DNA from: Oxyruncus cristatus
Taxonomy: Eukaryota > Chordata > Aves > Passeriformes > Cotingidae
Direction: 5' to 3'
NCBI GenBank assembly: GCA_013399855.1
Contig: VXAY01007013.1
Span: 124,001 to 188,000, forward strand
DNA: 64,000 bases
Position 1 is the first letter of the stretch. Every line of letters starts with the position of its first letter. Below the pieces are notes generated by a model. That model searched no databases and had not been told where the DNA came from. It saw only the letters and a program-made list of their open reading frames with translations. This document shows, piece by piece, positions 52,101-64,000 of the stretch. The translations under genes were made by a program, and so were the position numbers.

Positions 52101-53032
52101 CTCATCCCATCCATGTAGATGCACTTCTTACCTCAGCTCAGACTTCCTCATTCACACTTTCTCTGTGAGCTGCCTGAGAGCCTGGGCTACTCACTCCTTA
52201 CCAGTCAACAAGATCAAGGCAAAGGTGTAGAGAAGAAAAAATAAAGGTCTGCATGAAGGCAGGAAGAAAGTGCTGCTGCACTCCTTCCTCAAGTCCCTGA
52301 TGCTCTTCTTTGGGTGCTGGACACAGACCCTGGCACCTCTCTTTCCCTCTCCTTCCTCACAGGTCTCTCTGCTACATCACGGTGCCTGTGCCTCACCCTC
52401 AGTTGTTGCACCTTCCACCACCATTTCAACAGCTTTTGATTCTTGTATTGCCAACTTTAAGGGGGGCGTGGAGGTGGAAATTCCCCCCTCTTCAATTCTC
52501 CTGCAACTTCTGACTGCACAAACCTCACTGCAAAATGGGTTGGACGGGAATGCAGAAAATTTCTCTAGGATTGCAAACACATGTCCTGTTCTGACCAGGA
52601 TCCTGTTCCTCCTCATTTCAAGGCCTACCCGCAGTTTCCTCTTCCTCCTCTACCTCACTGGGGACCCCGAGTGCATGTGACCTTTCCCTGCTGCCTCTGC
52701 ATCAAGTTCTTTGTGTGGGAACATCATCTTTTTAGGCAGTGGGGACACACTCCTAATGAACATCCCCTCACGCTGAAACCTGCAGCATAAGGGCACATCC
52801 ACGACAGTTCTGTGGCCCTTCCTGATTCTTCTCTTCTCCTCGTGACCCTGTGTCTGTCTCTGCTTCCAGGCCAGAACTCATCACTGTCCCCCTGAGTGCA
52901 GGTCTCTGCCAGACAACCTCCTCCTGGATCCCCCTTCTCCCCTCTCCAGCCTGCCTTTTATATGGAAAGCAGCTTCCCACACATTGCTCCCGAAGTTGCT
53001 GCTCTCATTCTTCTCCCTACCCGGCTGTCTCC

Positions 53033-53053
53033 ACCCTGTCTCTCAGACAGGGT
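53033..53053. repeat. Short perfect inverted repeat (9-bp arms)
   Basis: ACCCTGTCT and AGACAGGGT are exact reverse complements around a three-base spacer (CTC). Pairing stops at the arms, so it does not resemble a microRNA hairpin. Confidence 0.8.
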
Positions 53054-54796
53054 CTAATCCCCTATGCTTTGTCTGCACACAGACTGTAAACTCTACATTT
53101 ACGGCAATGCCGCTGTCACGTATTTGCTCAGTTCTATATGTCATTGCTTTATAAAGGACCAAAATCATTGCTTTGCCTTCAGAACTATTAGTCTATTCAG
53201 GTACCAATTCAGACGCTATTTAAATGACAATTGGGTTCACAGAATATGGCTTCCAAGTATTTTAATTTGATTAGGAATCAATCCTTCTTAATTACTTTTA
53301 CAAATAATTCCCATTTTCCAGCTGGAAGTAGAGATAAGCTTGTGTGTATATATATAGTTTACTCTGAGATTGGAAAAAAAAAAAATAAAAAATCTCTTCC
53401 ATAATTGTGTATCTGATAAATTGGACAAAAGAGAGATGACAACTTTTAAAGAATTTAAAAGACCTGATTCTGGTAATAATCCCTAAAAAAAATCCAAAAC
53501 CCACTAATCATATTAGCAGAAAATAATCTGTACAGAATAAAGCAAATTAAGTGCGCGTCAGAGCAAGGGAGAAGGTTTATAATTTGGGGGGTAGATAAAT
53601 GATTATCCCTGTGAGATGACAAGGTTAAAAAAAAACCAGAAAAAACTGAATTCACAGCAGGTGTCAAAACCCAAAGATGATCCTTTTTACTAATTTACAG
53701 TAAAGATATGCACATGGTTAGTTTAAAAGTATTGGTGAGACAGTCCATAATATGCTAAAACTAGGAAATTGAAATCAATTTTATTTTAAAATCTTTATCT
53801 CTATACTACTTAAAAGCCAGTCATTTGAAAAATTACAAGAAACATTAAAGTATTATAGAGCATGTTCAAGTTTTTGCCCTCATACTCCCAAATGTGATAT
53901 TAAATAACCCTAGAGGAGCTGTATAAGGAATAACAGATATAAATGTATTAAATTGTAACCACCAAAAAAACTAAGCCAACCATTGCTGGTTTTCCAGGTC
54001 TGTGGTAGATTTAGTGGGAGCAGCTACACTGCCACACAAAGAACAGCTGTGGTGCCTGGAGCAAAAGAAAGAATGGGACAGGGAGCGGCTGCAACCAAAT
54101 GTATCATAGAAAAATGATACCTCTGAGGGTCTCTTATTGACTAAAAATGATTCTTTAAAGGAATCATAAGCTGTATTAAATGCATATAAGACTTGTGCTT
54201 CTGTGTTGCTTACTCTGAAACAGAGGAAAATCTTGTAGATGTGTATGGACGCATGGAGAGAAAAGAAGGTGACTTCTGCTCATTTCTTGCTTTCAGATTT
54301 TTAAATTTTCTGAAATTTCTTCTGGAATTACAGGCAAAAGGTTCCTACGCATCATGCACAATAACCTGTTATAGCTCGGAACAGCGATGATGTCCAGTGC
54401 TCACCTGACTCTAAGGTGGAGATCTTTTCCCATGGCTAACAAAGCACACAGGTAAACCATCTACTTACAAAATTATTTTGCTGTTGCAACACTCTGCTCA
54501 AATGCATCATAAACATAGCTCCAAAAAGGAGACACCAGTTATGATCATGACCTTCTGACTGCTGAGATAGTAAGAAGAAATGGCACAGGCTTCTTGTGTG
54601 TTTGCACACCTTCTGTCCTCTACAAGTCACCTTACTGACAGTCTCTTCTCTGGCTGCCCAAGGGTTGTCAGAATAGCCCAATGCAGTCCCAGTGCTTTAC
54701 TGGTTCACATGGAGAGAGAATTAAATAAGCTACATTTGTGGAAAAGAGAGAAGCAAGATGCCACATCCTGTATTTGCTCTGTGAGCTGAACAAGCA

Positions 54797-54937
54797 AGCA
54801 CAGAGAACCGCACCACAAAGCTGCTCTGAACTGTGGATCCCTTCCACAATTACCATTATACCAAAAGTGAGCACAGGGAACTCTGCCATAAAGCTGTTCT
54901 AAACTCTGGATCCCTTCCACGCTTACTGTTACACCAA
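54797..54937. repeat. Two-copy tandem duplication, 73-base period
   Basis: Two 68-base units (54797-54864 and 54870-54937) align without gaps with 14 mismatches by hand count, about 79 percent identity. Both contain the invariant stretch CTGGATCCCTTCCAC or its one-base variant and end in ACCAA. On the minus strand both read as related peptides (SEQLCGAVLCA and LEQLYGRVPCA), which only reflects the duplication. This level of divergence points to an old event. Confidence 0.9.
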
Positions 54938-55566
54938 GTTAGACTTTTGAGATATGTTTGCTTTTCCTTTACTTCTGCTGGGATTAGACATTGACTTAAA
55001 GTAATTTTTGCTGGGATTTAAATTAAATGCAACTATTTAAAATTCAGTGTCAAATGGGGCAGCTAAAATAAGAAAAATCAGAACAAATAAAAGTTAACAT
55101 TTGTACTGCCAATGCAAATACACATTTAACAGTTTAACCATATAGCCTATTCAGCAAAACACTCACTTCCTAAACCTCATTGAAATGAACAGCACTTAAA
55201 TATATATGCCTAAAGTTATGGATTTGTTGGCTAGTGTTTACCTAGTTTCAGGTAAGTATTGGGTTTTGCCTTGTAACTAAACATATAACATTCACAGCCC
55301 TGCAACTCAACATATAACACATGACACACAATGAATCTCGAGTTCTCTAATAATTAAGCATCTAGTCCAAGTTACTTCATTTATCTCAAAAGTGCAGTAA
55401 CTTTCCAATGTATATACCAGGCATTTCCAGAGGCAGTCAGAATGAGGTCCAGATGAACAAAATATCCCTCTGCATGCACAGTTTTGACTGGAGGTGCACT
55501 CTGGAAAGACAAATCAGAAGGAAGACCTCACAGCCCAGCACACCCTAGAGCACCTGACCCTCAAAT
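54938..55566. other. AT-rich non-coding stretch
   Basis: Nothing recognised besides the short direct repeat at 55275-55319. Confidence 0.7.
55275..55319. repeat. Short direct repeat, 29-base period
   Basis: AACTAAACATATAACA at 55275-55290 recurs as AACTCAACATATAACA at 55304-55319, with one mismatch in 16 bases. A minor local duplication. Confidence 0.8.
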
Positions 55567-55618
55567 TATAGAATCATAGAATGGTTTGGTGAGAAGGAAC
55601 CTTAAAAATCCTCTAGTA
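55567..55618 (-). mobile_element. CR1 LINE tail fragment, - strand
   Basis: About 50 bases that read, on the + strand, ATAGAATCATAGAATGGTTT, then a diverged form of the GAAGGAACCTTAAAAATC block. This is the reverse complement of the CR1 3' terminus with two octamer copies. CR1 similarity stops at about 55618, so this is an extremely 5'-truncated or eroded insertion. Confidence 0.88.
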
Positions 55619-58236
55619 CTTACACCTAAATTAGATTCAGTTGTAGACACCTATTGCACATACATATCCCCCCATCTGTCTCCATCGGTGACAGATGACA
55701 ACTTCAATCCCAAAGGTTGTGTGCGATGCCTCTCCTTCCTGGTGTGGAAGAATAGACTTTCAGTGCTGATTTAGGAGAAAAAAAAAAGGTTTTGAAATCT
55801 TAAACAGTCCACAAAAATTACATACTTTTAAATTGAAAACTACACCATATTGAACTACAACATCTCTGTATTATTCCGCATGAGACGATGGGACACAGGA
55901 GCCAAATTTGAACTGGGCAGGGTTTTTTTTGCTGAACAAGTCCTGACACTGTGCAAAAACTGAAGTTAAGACACATAACCATACACATATATCTATACAT
56001 ACCACATTTTGTATTTAATATATAAAGACATAATCAGACAGATTTGCATTTTGGTTATTTTGCTATATGGTAGATGTGTTTGGTTACATGTTCTGCGCTA
56101 TTCAGTAAGGCAACAAAGGCAAAAAATTAGTTCATCAAGTCAGTCACTGAATGAAAGCATGAGCACATAATTCCATTTTTTCTCTTTTCTCCAAGTGGTT
56201 TCAGCACACTGAGACAGTTTCATGTGTTCCTCGGACTCCTAAAATGGTTTCAATATAACCTGACACAGACAATTTCCCTCTAACAATAAAGGAAATCAAA
56301 ATTCATAATGCAGAATCATTCAGAGCTGCTGGGATTTTAAAATCCCATGCCCTTTAAGAAACTTTCAAAATAAATGAAATGTTTTATTAATTCTAACAGC
56401 TTAATGTACAGAACTAATAGAGGTGTAGTCCATTCATCATAAAAATCTTTGTCTTCTCCCATAATGCATTAATTTCTTTATACAGACAGATTGCATGGCT
56501 ATGTTTGTGTGACACATTTTTCCCACTCAGATCAATTCTAAGACCTCTGAACTAAAGAAAATCATCTTTCTAAATGGAATACTAATTTTAGCTAAGCTGC
56601 TTTTGAAGACTATGCTCTTTTAAAAAAAGCCAAAGCTCCATACAAAAGGTAGGGAGAAGAGGGAGAGTGTAGCTGATGAAATGCAAATGAGGCTTTTCTC
56701 AGACAGCTGGCTGCTTTGGGATGACATGTGTGATGAATGGCTCTTAAAACATGAGCAGGCATCAAGCTCCAATTCAGTGTCAGACTGGCAGAAACAGCAG
56801 CATTACTGGATGCTTCCTTTAATTAATGCAACACTTCTGCATTAGTCCGGACACTGCCGATAAATGGGAAAGAACTGATATCAGTGGTAATATCAGAAAT
56901 CTTTCAACCTTGAAGCTGGGATGCATTAGCCAAAAGCTGCGGTATCGTAAAAGGTTTAATTGTATTTGTAATGTACCAGTGCACCATGACAAAAATGGGA
57001 GATAGTGTAGGCAGGACAGAGTAAGCCAGTGATAAATGAGTGTGAGTGAGCGATTATAAAGCAAGGAGGAGTGTGAAAACAGACAATAGACAGCAGAGGG
57101 GAAGGGGGCAGGAATGGGGGGTTATGATAGCAACAGCTACTCTAATGTGAAAAGCAGGTAACAAGAGAAACCTGGTTATAGTTTTGAGCAGAGCTACAAG
57201 CACAGAGTAGTTTAACATAAATCTTCCCTACTAAATAGGTTTCATTGACAAAAGTGAGATTTACCACTGCACCTACTTCTAGCAGGACTTCATGGGGAAG
57301 ACTTCATGAGCCAGTTATCTACTACAAAGCGTTACAACTCACTAAATCAAACACACAGCAGAGGGTTTTCTATTAATTGCATACCAGTATAATAGGATAC
57401 ACACACTGTTCATCCATCCTGCTTAAAATTATGATTTCTGCCAAAACATACCATAAAACTCCCATGCAATTTTTATGCTGTCACATAGCAAGTATGTGTA
57501 ATAATAGCAGTAGCAGCTTCCTTGAGATTATATGAAAATAAAGACTAATCTTCCATTGAAAGTATAAGAGCCTTTCACACAAAGAATTCATGTGCAAGGT
57601 GTTTGTGTTTTGTGTTTGCCATGAGCTGCAAACATTTCTAAAGACTCCATCTTCCTAGCACGTAGGGCTAAGGCACATAATTAAGATTAACAACAAGTTC
57701 TGGTGGGGTTCTTGAAAATGGCCTGTGCTTAGTGTTTCTGAGAAAGGTGAAGTATTCCCCTAATGTGCTCAGAGTGATTTGCTGTTTCTTAATGACACCT
57801 TTATTCGTGTGGTGGCCTTTTGAAACCGTTCCAGTTGTTCTCTCCCTTTTTCATGCACACAACAGGTATTTACCGTGTGCGCCAAGTATTGGCTGTGTAG
57901 TTTCAAAACTGGGGTTTTTTTCTCTCATTTTAGTCAAACTTTGTTCTATGAAGACAAAAAAAGAAAAAATCTCTTGCTTTTTAAAATGAATGCAAAGATG
58001 AATTATTGTCAATGCTTATTTTCAGACATGAGGAGAAAGCAAATAAAGGGAGAGCTATCAGAGAAAGAAGTATTTTCAGGCATCAAAAACAGATGCTGAA
58101 AATATATAATATGACATACAGAAGTCTTCTTTGACCACAATATAGGAAAATAAAGTTATTTTTTAGTATTTGTATGGATGCTTTTCTCATTGTATTAGAC
58201 CACAGGTGACAGACAGTTTATCAGTTAGAAAAGTTT

Positions 58237-58267
58237 TATATATATATATACACATATATATATATAT
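58237..58267. repeat. (TA)n microsatellite with central CACA
   Basis: Seven TA units, a CACA interruption, then further TA units. Largely self-complementary, so it can extrude as a hairpin and is likely to vary in length. Confidence 0.93.
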
Positions 58268-58747
58268 GTATCTGCTTCCCTGAACTGAGGCTAAAGATAT
58301 TAAAACATCCTTTTATACTTTTTTCTCAAGTATAACACACTTTCTTAAACATAAAGGACTGCAGAAAAAGATCAAAATAGAGATATTTAAGTAATTCTTT
58401 TTAGTACCTATATAAATATTTTTCCCTATTAAAATATTTCTGTATTAAGATTACTGTGCACTGATATGTTTTGATACTAATAGAAATGTCTGAATGGAAG
58501 GTAAACTGACCAGTGTTTGGCACGAAAGTTTTGCCCACGGAGAAGGGGATTAGCAGGTTAGTGGTTTTGTTTCTTGCTTGATATACCATTTTTGTTAAAT
58601 CTTTTAAGTTTGGTTTTAAATTCTGTGTCTTGGGTAAAAACACAGCTACCATGGTTCCAAAATACCTCTGTAGCTCCAGAAAGTTAATTGGAAATCAGCT
58701 TGATCAGCAGAGGAGTTGAACAGGGAGTTAAAGGTGTTGGGATCAAT

Positions 58748-58852
58748 TTTTGTGGGGTTTTTTTTGTGTTTTTTTTGGTTAAGATTACCCAAACGAGTTT
58801 AAAAAAACAACAAAACAAAAAACATATGAAAAAACCCCCAAACACACCCACA
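58748..58852. repeat. T/G-rich tract followed by A/C-rich tract (imperfect foldback)
   Basis: The + strand first shows T-runs with GGGG and GTG (58748-58780). After about 20 mixed bases it shows A-runs with CCCCC and CACACCC (58801-58852). The two halves are roughly reverse-complementary, for example GGGGTTTTTT against AAAAAACCCCC, so the region could form a loose hairpin. Confidence 0.75.
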
Positions 58853-61800
58853 GACCTCATAAACTACCAAACTTTACAGAAATGTTCCTTACTAGCCATA
58901 TTTTCAGACTGATAACTTGGCATAGAACTGACAACAGTGGGGCTAGTGTTACCTTGTGCCTGTTTATTTCCAAGGCCTTATAGGTACCCCAGCAGCTTAT
59001 AATCCTTGATGCAAAGTGCCCTGTCATATCAGAAACTTTCCCAGTGATGTAGGCAAGGCATCAGTCTACCCAGTTTCAGAATTTTGCAGTAGAAAACTCC
59101 ATTATGATGCATTGAATGAATTCCATTGCTTCTGGAATTTTTTACATACTCATGAAACAGGGGAAGTACAAAAGCAGTCATGACCTAGCTTTGCTCAAAG
59201 TTGGCAGTCAGTACTTACCGTAAGGTGCCTCTATTCAGATGATCCATTTTCATTCTTAACTCCCCACGTTCCTGTAATATAGTTTAGCTCCTCTATTATT
59301 TACAAAGTGCTTTACCACAGGATAAGAGACTATGATCCAACCATTCTCTTCAGACCACGTACTGCCCCTTTCCCTCCCTCGGTCATCTAATATTTAATGT
59401 ACAGGAGAAAGCATTTATTTATACTAAATGAGAGATGCCATCAGATGTGAAGGCTTCATGCTCAGCCAGCACTGGGTAATGATATGCTTACTCATGCTTA
59501 CTATGTTAGGAAGTTTTAATAGGACTACACGAGGATCAGGTGCTAATCATTGGAACAGCATCAGATCACAGCCCATAATTTGGCTCACTCCTTCTGCAGA
59601 GCAGCTATTCAGTGCTGATGGCTGAATTCTATCCACCTCTGAAAATTCAGGAGGAAAAAATAGGAGGAGGAAGAGATAAGTGTGGGTCTCTAACTGTATG
59701 ATTGCATGTCCAAGGGAAGGCCATCAGGTAACTGTCCCTGCACTCAGTGCTGGCTGTGCAGATAGCTCCTCAACAGTGCCCCATTGTGCTCCTCTCTCAT
59801 GGGGTTTTACTTGGACAGTGTTTTCCACTAATGGATGCTGGTCATGAACAAACAGCTATAAATCACTTTGGCCAAGTTAACCCGAAGACGTGTGCCAAAT
59901 TCTAGTGTCGGACTGACACGCATTTCCTAATAAATAGAAATGTTTTTTAACAGAAAACAAACAACCAGCAACACGGGCTAGGATGAAATCATCCAACTGC
60001 CAGGACAGACCCAGATGGCTCTGGATTTGCCGGTACAGTCCAGAGCTCCAGCGATCTGCCACAGTGAGCCCAGCCCCGAGCAGTCATGGAGGGACACATG
60101 CCCTTGCTGTTCTGCTGAAAAAAAGCATGGAAGTGTGATCAAGTACAAAAACTTTGATGAAAGAGAAATATCCTAAAGATGAAGTGTTAATAGCAAACAT
60201 TTTGATTTAACAATTCCATGCAGAAACAAGATCTGTGTATATAAAACACATGGTTTATGTAATAAATATTTTTAAGACTGTGCTGTCGTTATTGACCAAT
60301 CCCCTAGTTCCCTGAGATCTAATGGTAGGATGTAAAAATGATCTTCATAACCGAGTTATATGACCTATAATATTCAATACTGAGAAGATGGCAGGAGTCC
60401 AGCTTAAGTAAGTTTCAAAGAACATGATAAGTGTGGGCTGAAATCAGTTTGGGGGCAGAAGTTTTGAAGAAAAGTTTCCAAGATTATTTTAGTGGCAGTT
60501 ATTTGAATACAGACTTCCCTGTGTATTTAAAAATTAAAGGCCAGGCACCTAATAAAGAAGCTGGCCCTTTTTTCACTGCACCACTGCCTAACACAAGCTA
60601 AAAAGTAAAAGGAATGTGGCACTTTATTAGTTCACAACAGTGTTAGATTTTTATACATTTTATGCTTCAGACACAACAGATATTGGAATCATTATAAATG
60701 GAGCCTGCATTTGGGTGGATAATGACATTTAGAGCAAGCCACATTTCAGCTGGAGCTTCATCGTGAAAGTTTTGCATGGAAAGCTTTCATGAAAGCTGGA
60801 AAGCTTTGCAACAAAAAGGAGGCATAGAGAAGTATAACTGAATACCTAAAACTCCTTTAAACAGGAATATAGTAATGGATAAATCCTTTGGAGCAGATGG
60901 TCTTCTAGCTGATTTAAGAGATATGAGGTCCCTGGGAGCAATTGCTCCTGGAACATCAACAACTAATTCCCATTCTTCACATGTTCCAAATTCTGCATTC
61001 TCTGGAATGCTGCTAATTGTTTTACTTTGGCTCTGTTCTCAAGAGAAACCTAAATAATTTCATTTCACTAAGAAGTTATTCATAATCACCAGAACAACTG
61101 AATTTTGTATTTGAAACTAAATTTTCTATGTTCTACTTATTGACCATTTTGCATGCTTGGGTAATCACATTGAAATTATTTTGAAGGAAATCAGAGAAAT
61201 CCTCCACGGTTGAACCACTTGTGTAATGCACAGATGATTTCATGCTACCCCTGCCTCCCCAGAAGAAATTAATCAGAGTAGATATGAGATGTGTGCTGCA
61301 AAAGGTGATGTGAGTTGGACCACAGAAATGGAAATCAAAAAAACCTGGTAGCTGGCCTATGGCTAGTTATTTCACCTTTTTATACACATTTTTATTTAGA
61401 TCATAGCCTCTTTTTGGACAAGGACCACCTTGTGCCATGTGTTCACACAGTTCTTTCCACAGTTCTGTCCTTAAATCAGATCTCTGGATGCTATTTAAAT
61501 AGAAATAAAAAAGATCATTAAACACAACATGGGTAATAATATTATCAGAATTTATCATTGCTTTCTCTTTCTGCATGGCCTGAAAATGTCTGGGTCTAAA
61601 ATCCATCCACTATTTTGTGAGAGGACAGCACGAAAAAATCAACTGTTTTTACCACACAGACAGGATAATCAAACTCAAGCAGATATGGAAATCAAGACTC
61701 AAATAGACATTTCTTTTGTTAACCTAATCCCTCCTTAGCAAAGAAGAGGCATGAAACAGCAGGCAATCAAAACTGAAATGGGTAGCTTACTTGGTTTAGT

Positions 61801-63010
61801 TAACAAAGGACCTTTTGCCTCCTAAGAGAATTCTTATTACCAAGATTACTGCTGCTGTTGTTATTTTCCTTTAGTAAGCCTATTTTGACAAAACATTACC
61901 TGACAGACAGTACTTGCAAAACATGATAAATTTATAAGTCATCTTTATTATGATAGTTTCACACCTTGCTTGGCATAAAAAACCACTGTGCTCTCCTAAT
62001 ACTACTCCATCCATTTTAAGACTAATCCATCTGCATTGTACATCACTGCGTTATATGCATCATTACACTGTAACTGTAAAAAGGAAAATTAAGGTCTGAT
62101 AAGACCTAAACACCTTCATAACAATTTCAAGTCTGTAAGATGTAATTGTCAATTACAACACACATTCACTTCAAATAATAGCCCATTAGGAAAAAAATCC
62201 CAAACACTGATTGTGCCTGCTTTCCAGTTTTTCTTTTGTTTTTGCCTTGGGTTTTAACTAAGTCCCTATCATAGTTACGGTTAATTGGAACTAAGTGGGG
62301 AAAAAAAATCAGCATTTTTTGCATCTTTTTCTCCCAGGATTTTTGCCATCCCAAAATTTCAAGGTCAAAGAAATGCAAAAACTCAGAAGAGGAAATCAGT
62401 TACTCAGTTGAGATGATCTACCATGCACAGCGACTAATCTAAAGAACAGAATGTTTAAAATTTGATCAACTTTTAGCAAATGTCCTATTCATTTGAAGAC
62501 TGAATTACATTCTTTTCCATCAATTAGGAGAGAAGTACTATCCAAAGAGAAATTTCCTCTAGTTCCAAATAAACAACAGTTTGGAAAAAGTTGGGCCTCT
62601 GATTATTTTCTGTGGTATGACATCTCACAGCTGGCTTAGACTGAGAAAATCCTGGTCAAGAAGTTCACTTAGGCTTCAAGTAACCTTCATAAGCTCCAAA
62701 ACATTCAGCAGCGGCCCTCAGCGGTTCTTCTATTTCCCTTTGCTCAGGGGCGAAGCTGTACTGGTTGAAGAAGATGCACTGCTGGGGTACATCTACCTTA
62801 ATTAACTACTTAGCTCAGTTATTGTGACCATGTAGTAAGATGGATGAACGTTATACATCACCTCACCACCATCAATTGTTCACCCCATTAGAGCAGCGCA
62901 GAAAAATACAGACAAATGATTTATTCATCAAAAAAGAACAGGTTCAGCTGACCTGAAAAATGGTCGCAAAACTGGGTCAAATCCATCAAAAGGTTTCTAC
63001 TGGATTTCAG

Positions 63011-63051
63011 TCTCTCTCTCTCTCATACACACACACACACACACACACACA
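63011..63051. repeat. Compound (TC)n(AC)n microsatellite
   Basis: Seven TC units, an AT spacer, then about 12 uninterrupted AC units. The long pure AC run makes it a probable length-polymorphic locus. Confidence 0.96.
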
Positions 63052-64000
63052 TAAGTTGCCTGTGAAAACCAGAAGGCCTGGGACTCACCTTTTGTTAGTA
63101 TTGTGGTTGGGACAATCATGGAGGAAATAGGAGAAACCAAAGTTTTTCTTTACCCTTCTGCTTGGACCCATATCTGCTGATCCAGTAGGCCCAAGCCACC
63201 AGGCTTCACGACCTTTCACAGTCCCCCCTGTTACAGCTGTCCTGCATAGTGTGGGGTAATAGTAAATTTACTGGGGCCCAGAATAATGAAAATAATTCTC
63301 TCAGCAATGACAAGTGACCCAACTGATGGAGCTGCTGAAATGTCAGTGCCCCAAGCCTGGACTCAATGAATTTGGGTCTCCCATTTCTTAACCACCTCAG
63401 CTCTAGGCTGACAAAACTTCCTCCAGCTTTGTCACAGCATCTATATCAATCTCTTTACCTCTGCTGGTTGGCATTAGTTAAAGATTCCCTGAATAGGATT
63501 GAAATATGTGCTCCATGTTAACAGAAAGGGTTTGATTGACCCAGAAGATATTAAGGGAGAAAGATGGCAGAGAAAAAGTTCCCATTGATTACAAAAATCC
63601 AACACTTCTCTCTTCAAAATGTTCACATCCCAGGCCAGCAGGAAATAACGTGCACATCATCCATGCTCTCCTGTCCCTTACTGACCTGTTCTAGTGAAAA
63701 GGGGGCAGGTGATATCCTGCACAGCATCACTGAGAACACTTCCCATGCAGCCTTATTCCCTTGAACGACAGGTAGATTGGATTCTGATTCAAACTAATTT
63801 GTTCACTGGTAATGAGCTGTGATATCGTCACCTAAATATAGAAAAAGGTATTCAGTGAAGATTTTAATAAATGCAGGAGTGGAAAAGAATGCCTCTTACC
63901 TAGCCATAGTCTTTTTGAAAAGCTAGAAGTCTAATAATGGAAGTTGTTTCTTCTAATGCTTCTAATGAGATGATATTAATAGCTTTCAATCAAATTAATT

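Larger units (their letters stand above)
48795..54796. other. Non-coding stretch, mixed composition
   Basis: No gene recognised. A-runs lie at 49643-49656 and about 50494-50506. A small GC-rich patch follows the first of these (about 49670-49720). The block at about 52260-53060 is CT-rich and richer in GC than its surroundings and holds several overlapping open frames without recognisable domains (for example 52270-52680, +). Near 50008-50304 a 98-codon minus-strand frame and, opposite it, a 148-codon plus-strand frame (50138-50584) are both open; neither matches a known family. A perfect 9-bp-stem inverted repeat lies at 53033-53053. Confidence 0.6.
55619..64000. other. AT-rich non-coding stretch to window end
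   Basis: No gene or RNA recognised; open frames are all under about 90 codons. The segment at about 56660-57060 is poorer in simple repeats and carries an octamer site and three TGCATTA copies, so it is a candidate regulatory block. Simple repeats are a TA tract at 58237-58267, a T/G-then-A/C foldback at 58748-58852 and a compound microsatellite at 63011-63051. The rest shows nothing I can name. Confidence 0.65.

Noticed and set aside
52270..52680. 136-codon plus-strand open frame in the CT-rich block
   Set aside because: Several overlapping frames are open in this block because of composition, and none shows a known domain.
58237..58267. TA-rich palindrome as a microRNA hairpin
   Set aside because: It is a simple TA microsatellite, self-complementary by composition only.
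1..64000. tRNA, rRNA, CRISPR array, phage or bacterial operon, endogenous retrovirus
   Set aside because: No box A/box B pair, no rRNA-like core, no regularly spaced repeats, no gag/pol/env-like peptides and no paired terminal repeats were seen. All reverse-transcriptase traces belong to CR1.

Overview
The window looks like non-coding vertebrate nuclear DNA, most likely from a bird. It is AT-rich throughout and packed with stop codons. It has mono- and dinucleotide microsatellites and many A-rich tracts interrupted by C runs. The only transposable elements I can recognise are four broken copies of the CR1 (chicken repeat 1) non-LTR retrotransposon, recognised from their 3' ends (degenerate TTCTATGATTC octamers) and from reverse-transcriptase peptides such as YLDFSRAFDT and [10 protein letters not shown]1 is the dominant LINE of birds and also occurs in turtles and crocodilians. 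The low repeat load fits a bird best. Nothing suggests bacterial or phage DNA: there are no operons, ribosome-binding-site patterns, CRISPR arrays, rRNA or tRNA genes.

Layout. 1-4184: AT-rich single-copy-looking DNA ending in an A/C-rich tract. 4185-4386: CR1 3' end on the + strand. 4387-14118: no recognised gene or repeat except a short TC microsatellite. 14119-14975: a rearranged CR1 copy on the - strand in which the reverse-transcriptase palm is joined directly to the thumb. 15160-15430: the only clearly GC- and CpG-rich patch in the window. 15431-47832: a long AT-rich stretch with simple repeats and one assembly gap (19 N at 22013-22031 inside poly-A). 47833-48755: the longest CR1 remnant, - strand, running from the VPQGS motif to the 3' end, with a damaged catalytic FADD motif. 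48756-64000: more AT-rich DNA with a CT-rich block near 52.3-53.1 kb, a 73-bp-period tandem duplication at 54.8 kb, a 52-bp CR1 tail at 55.6 kb, a possible regulatory block near 56.7-57.0 kb and a compound TC/AC microsatellite at 63.0 kb.

I found no protein-coding gene I can defend. The longest open frames (about 130-170 codons) show no recognisable domain, or overlap CR1 antisense sequence, and are about what 64 kb read in six frames gives by chance. The window is best read as intergenic DNA or part of a very long intron. The remaining leads are two exon-like segments with good splice-site context, a few motif clusters that could be conserved enhancers, and several small local duplications. 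I see no sign of a new multi-gene system.
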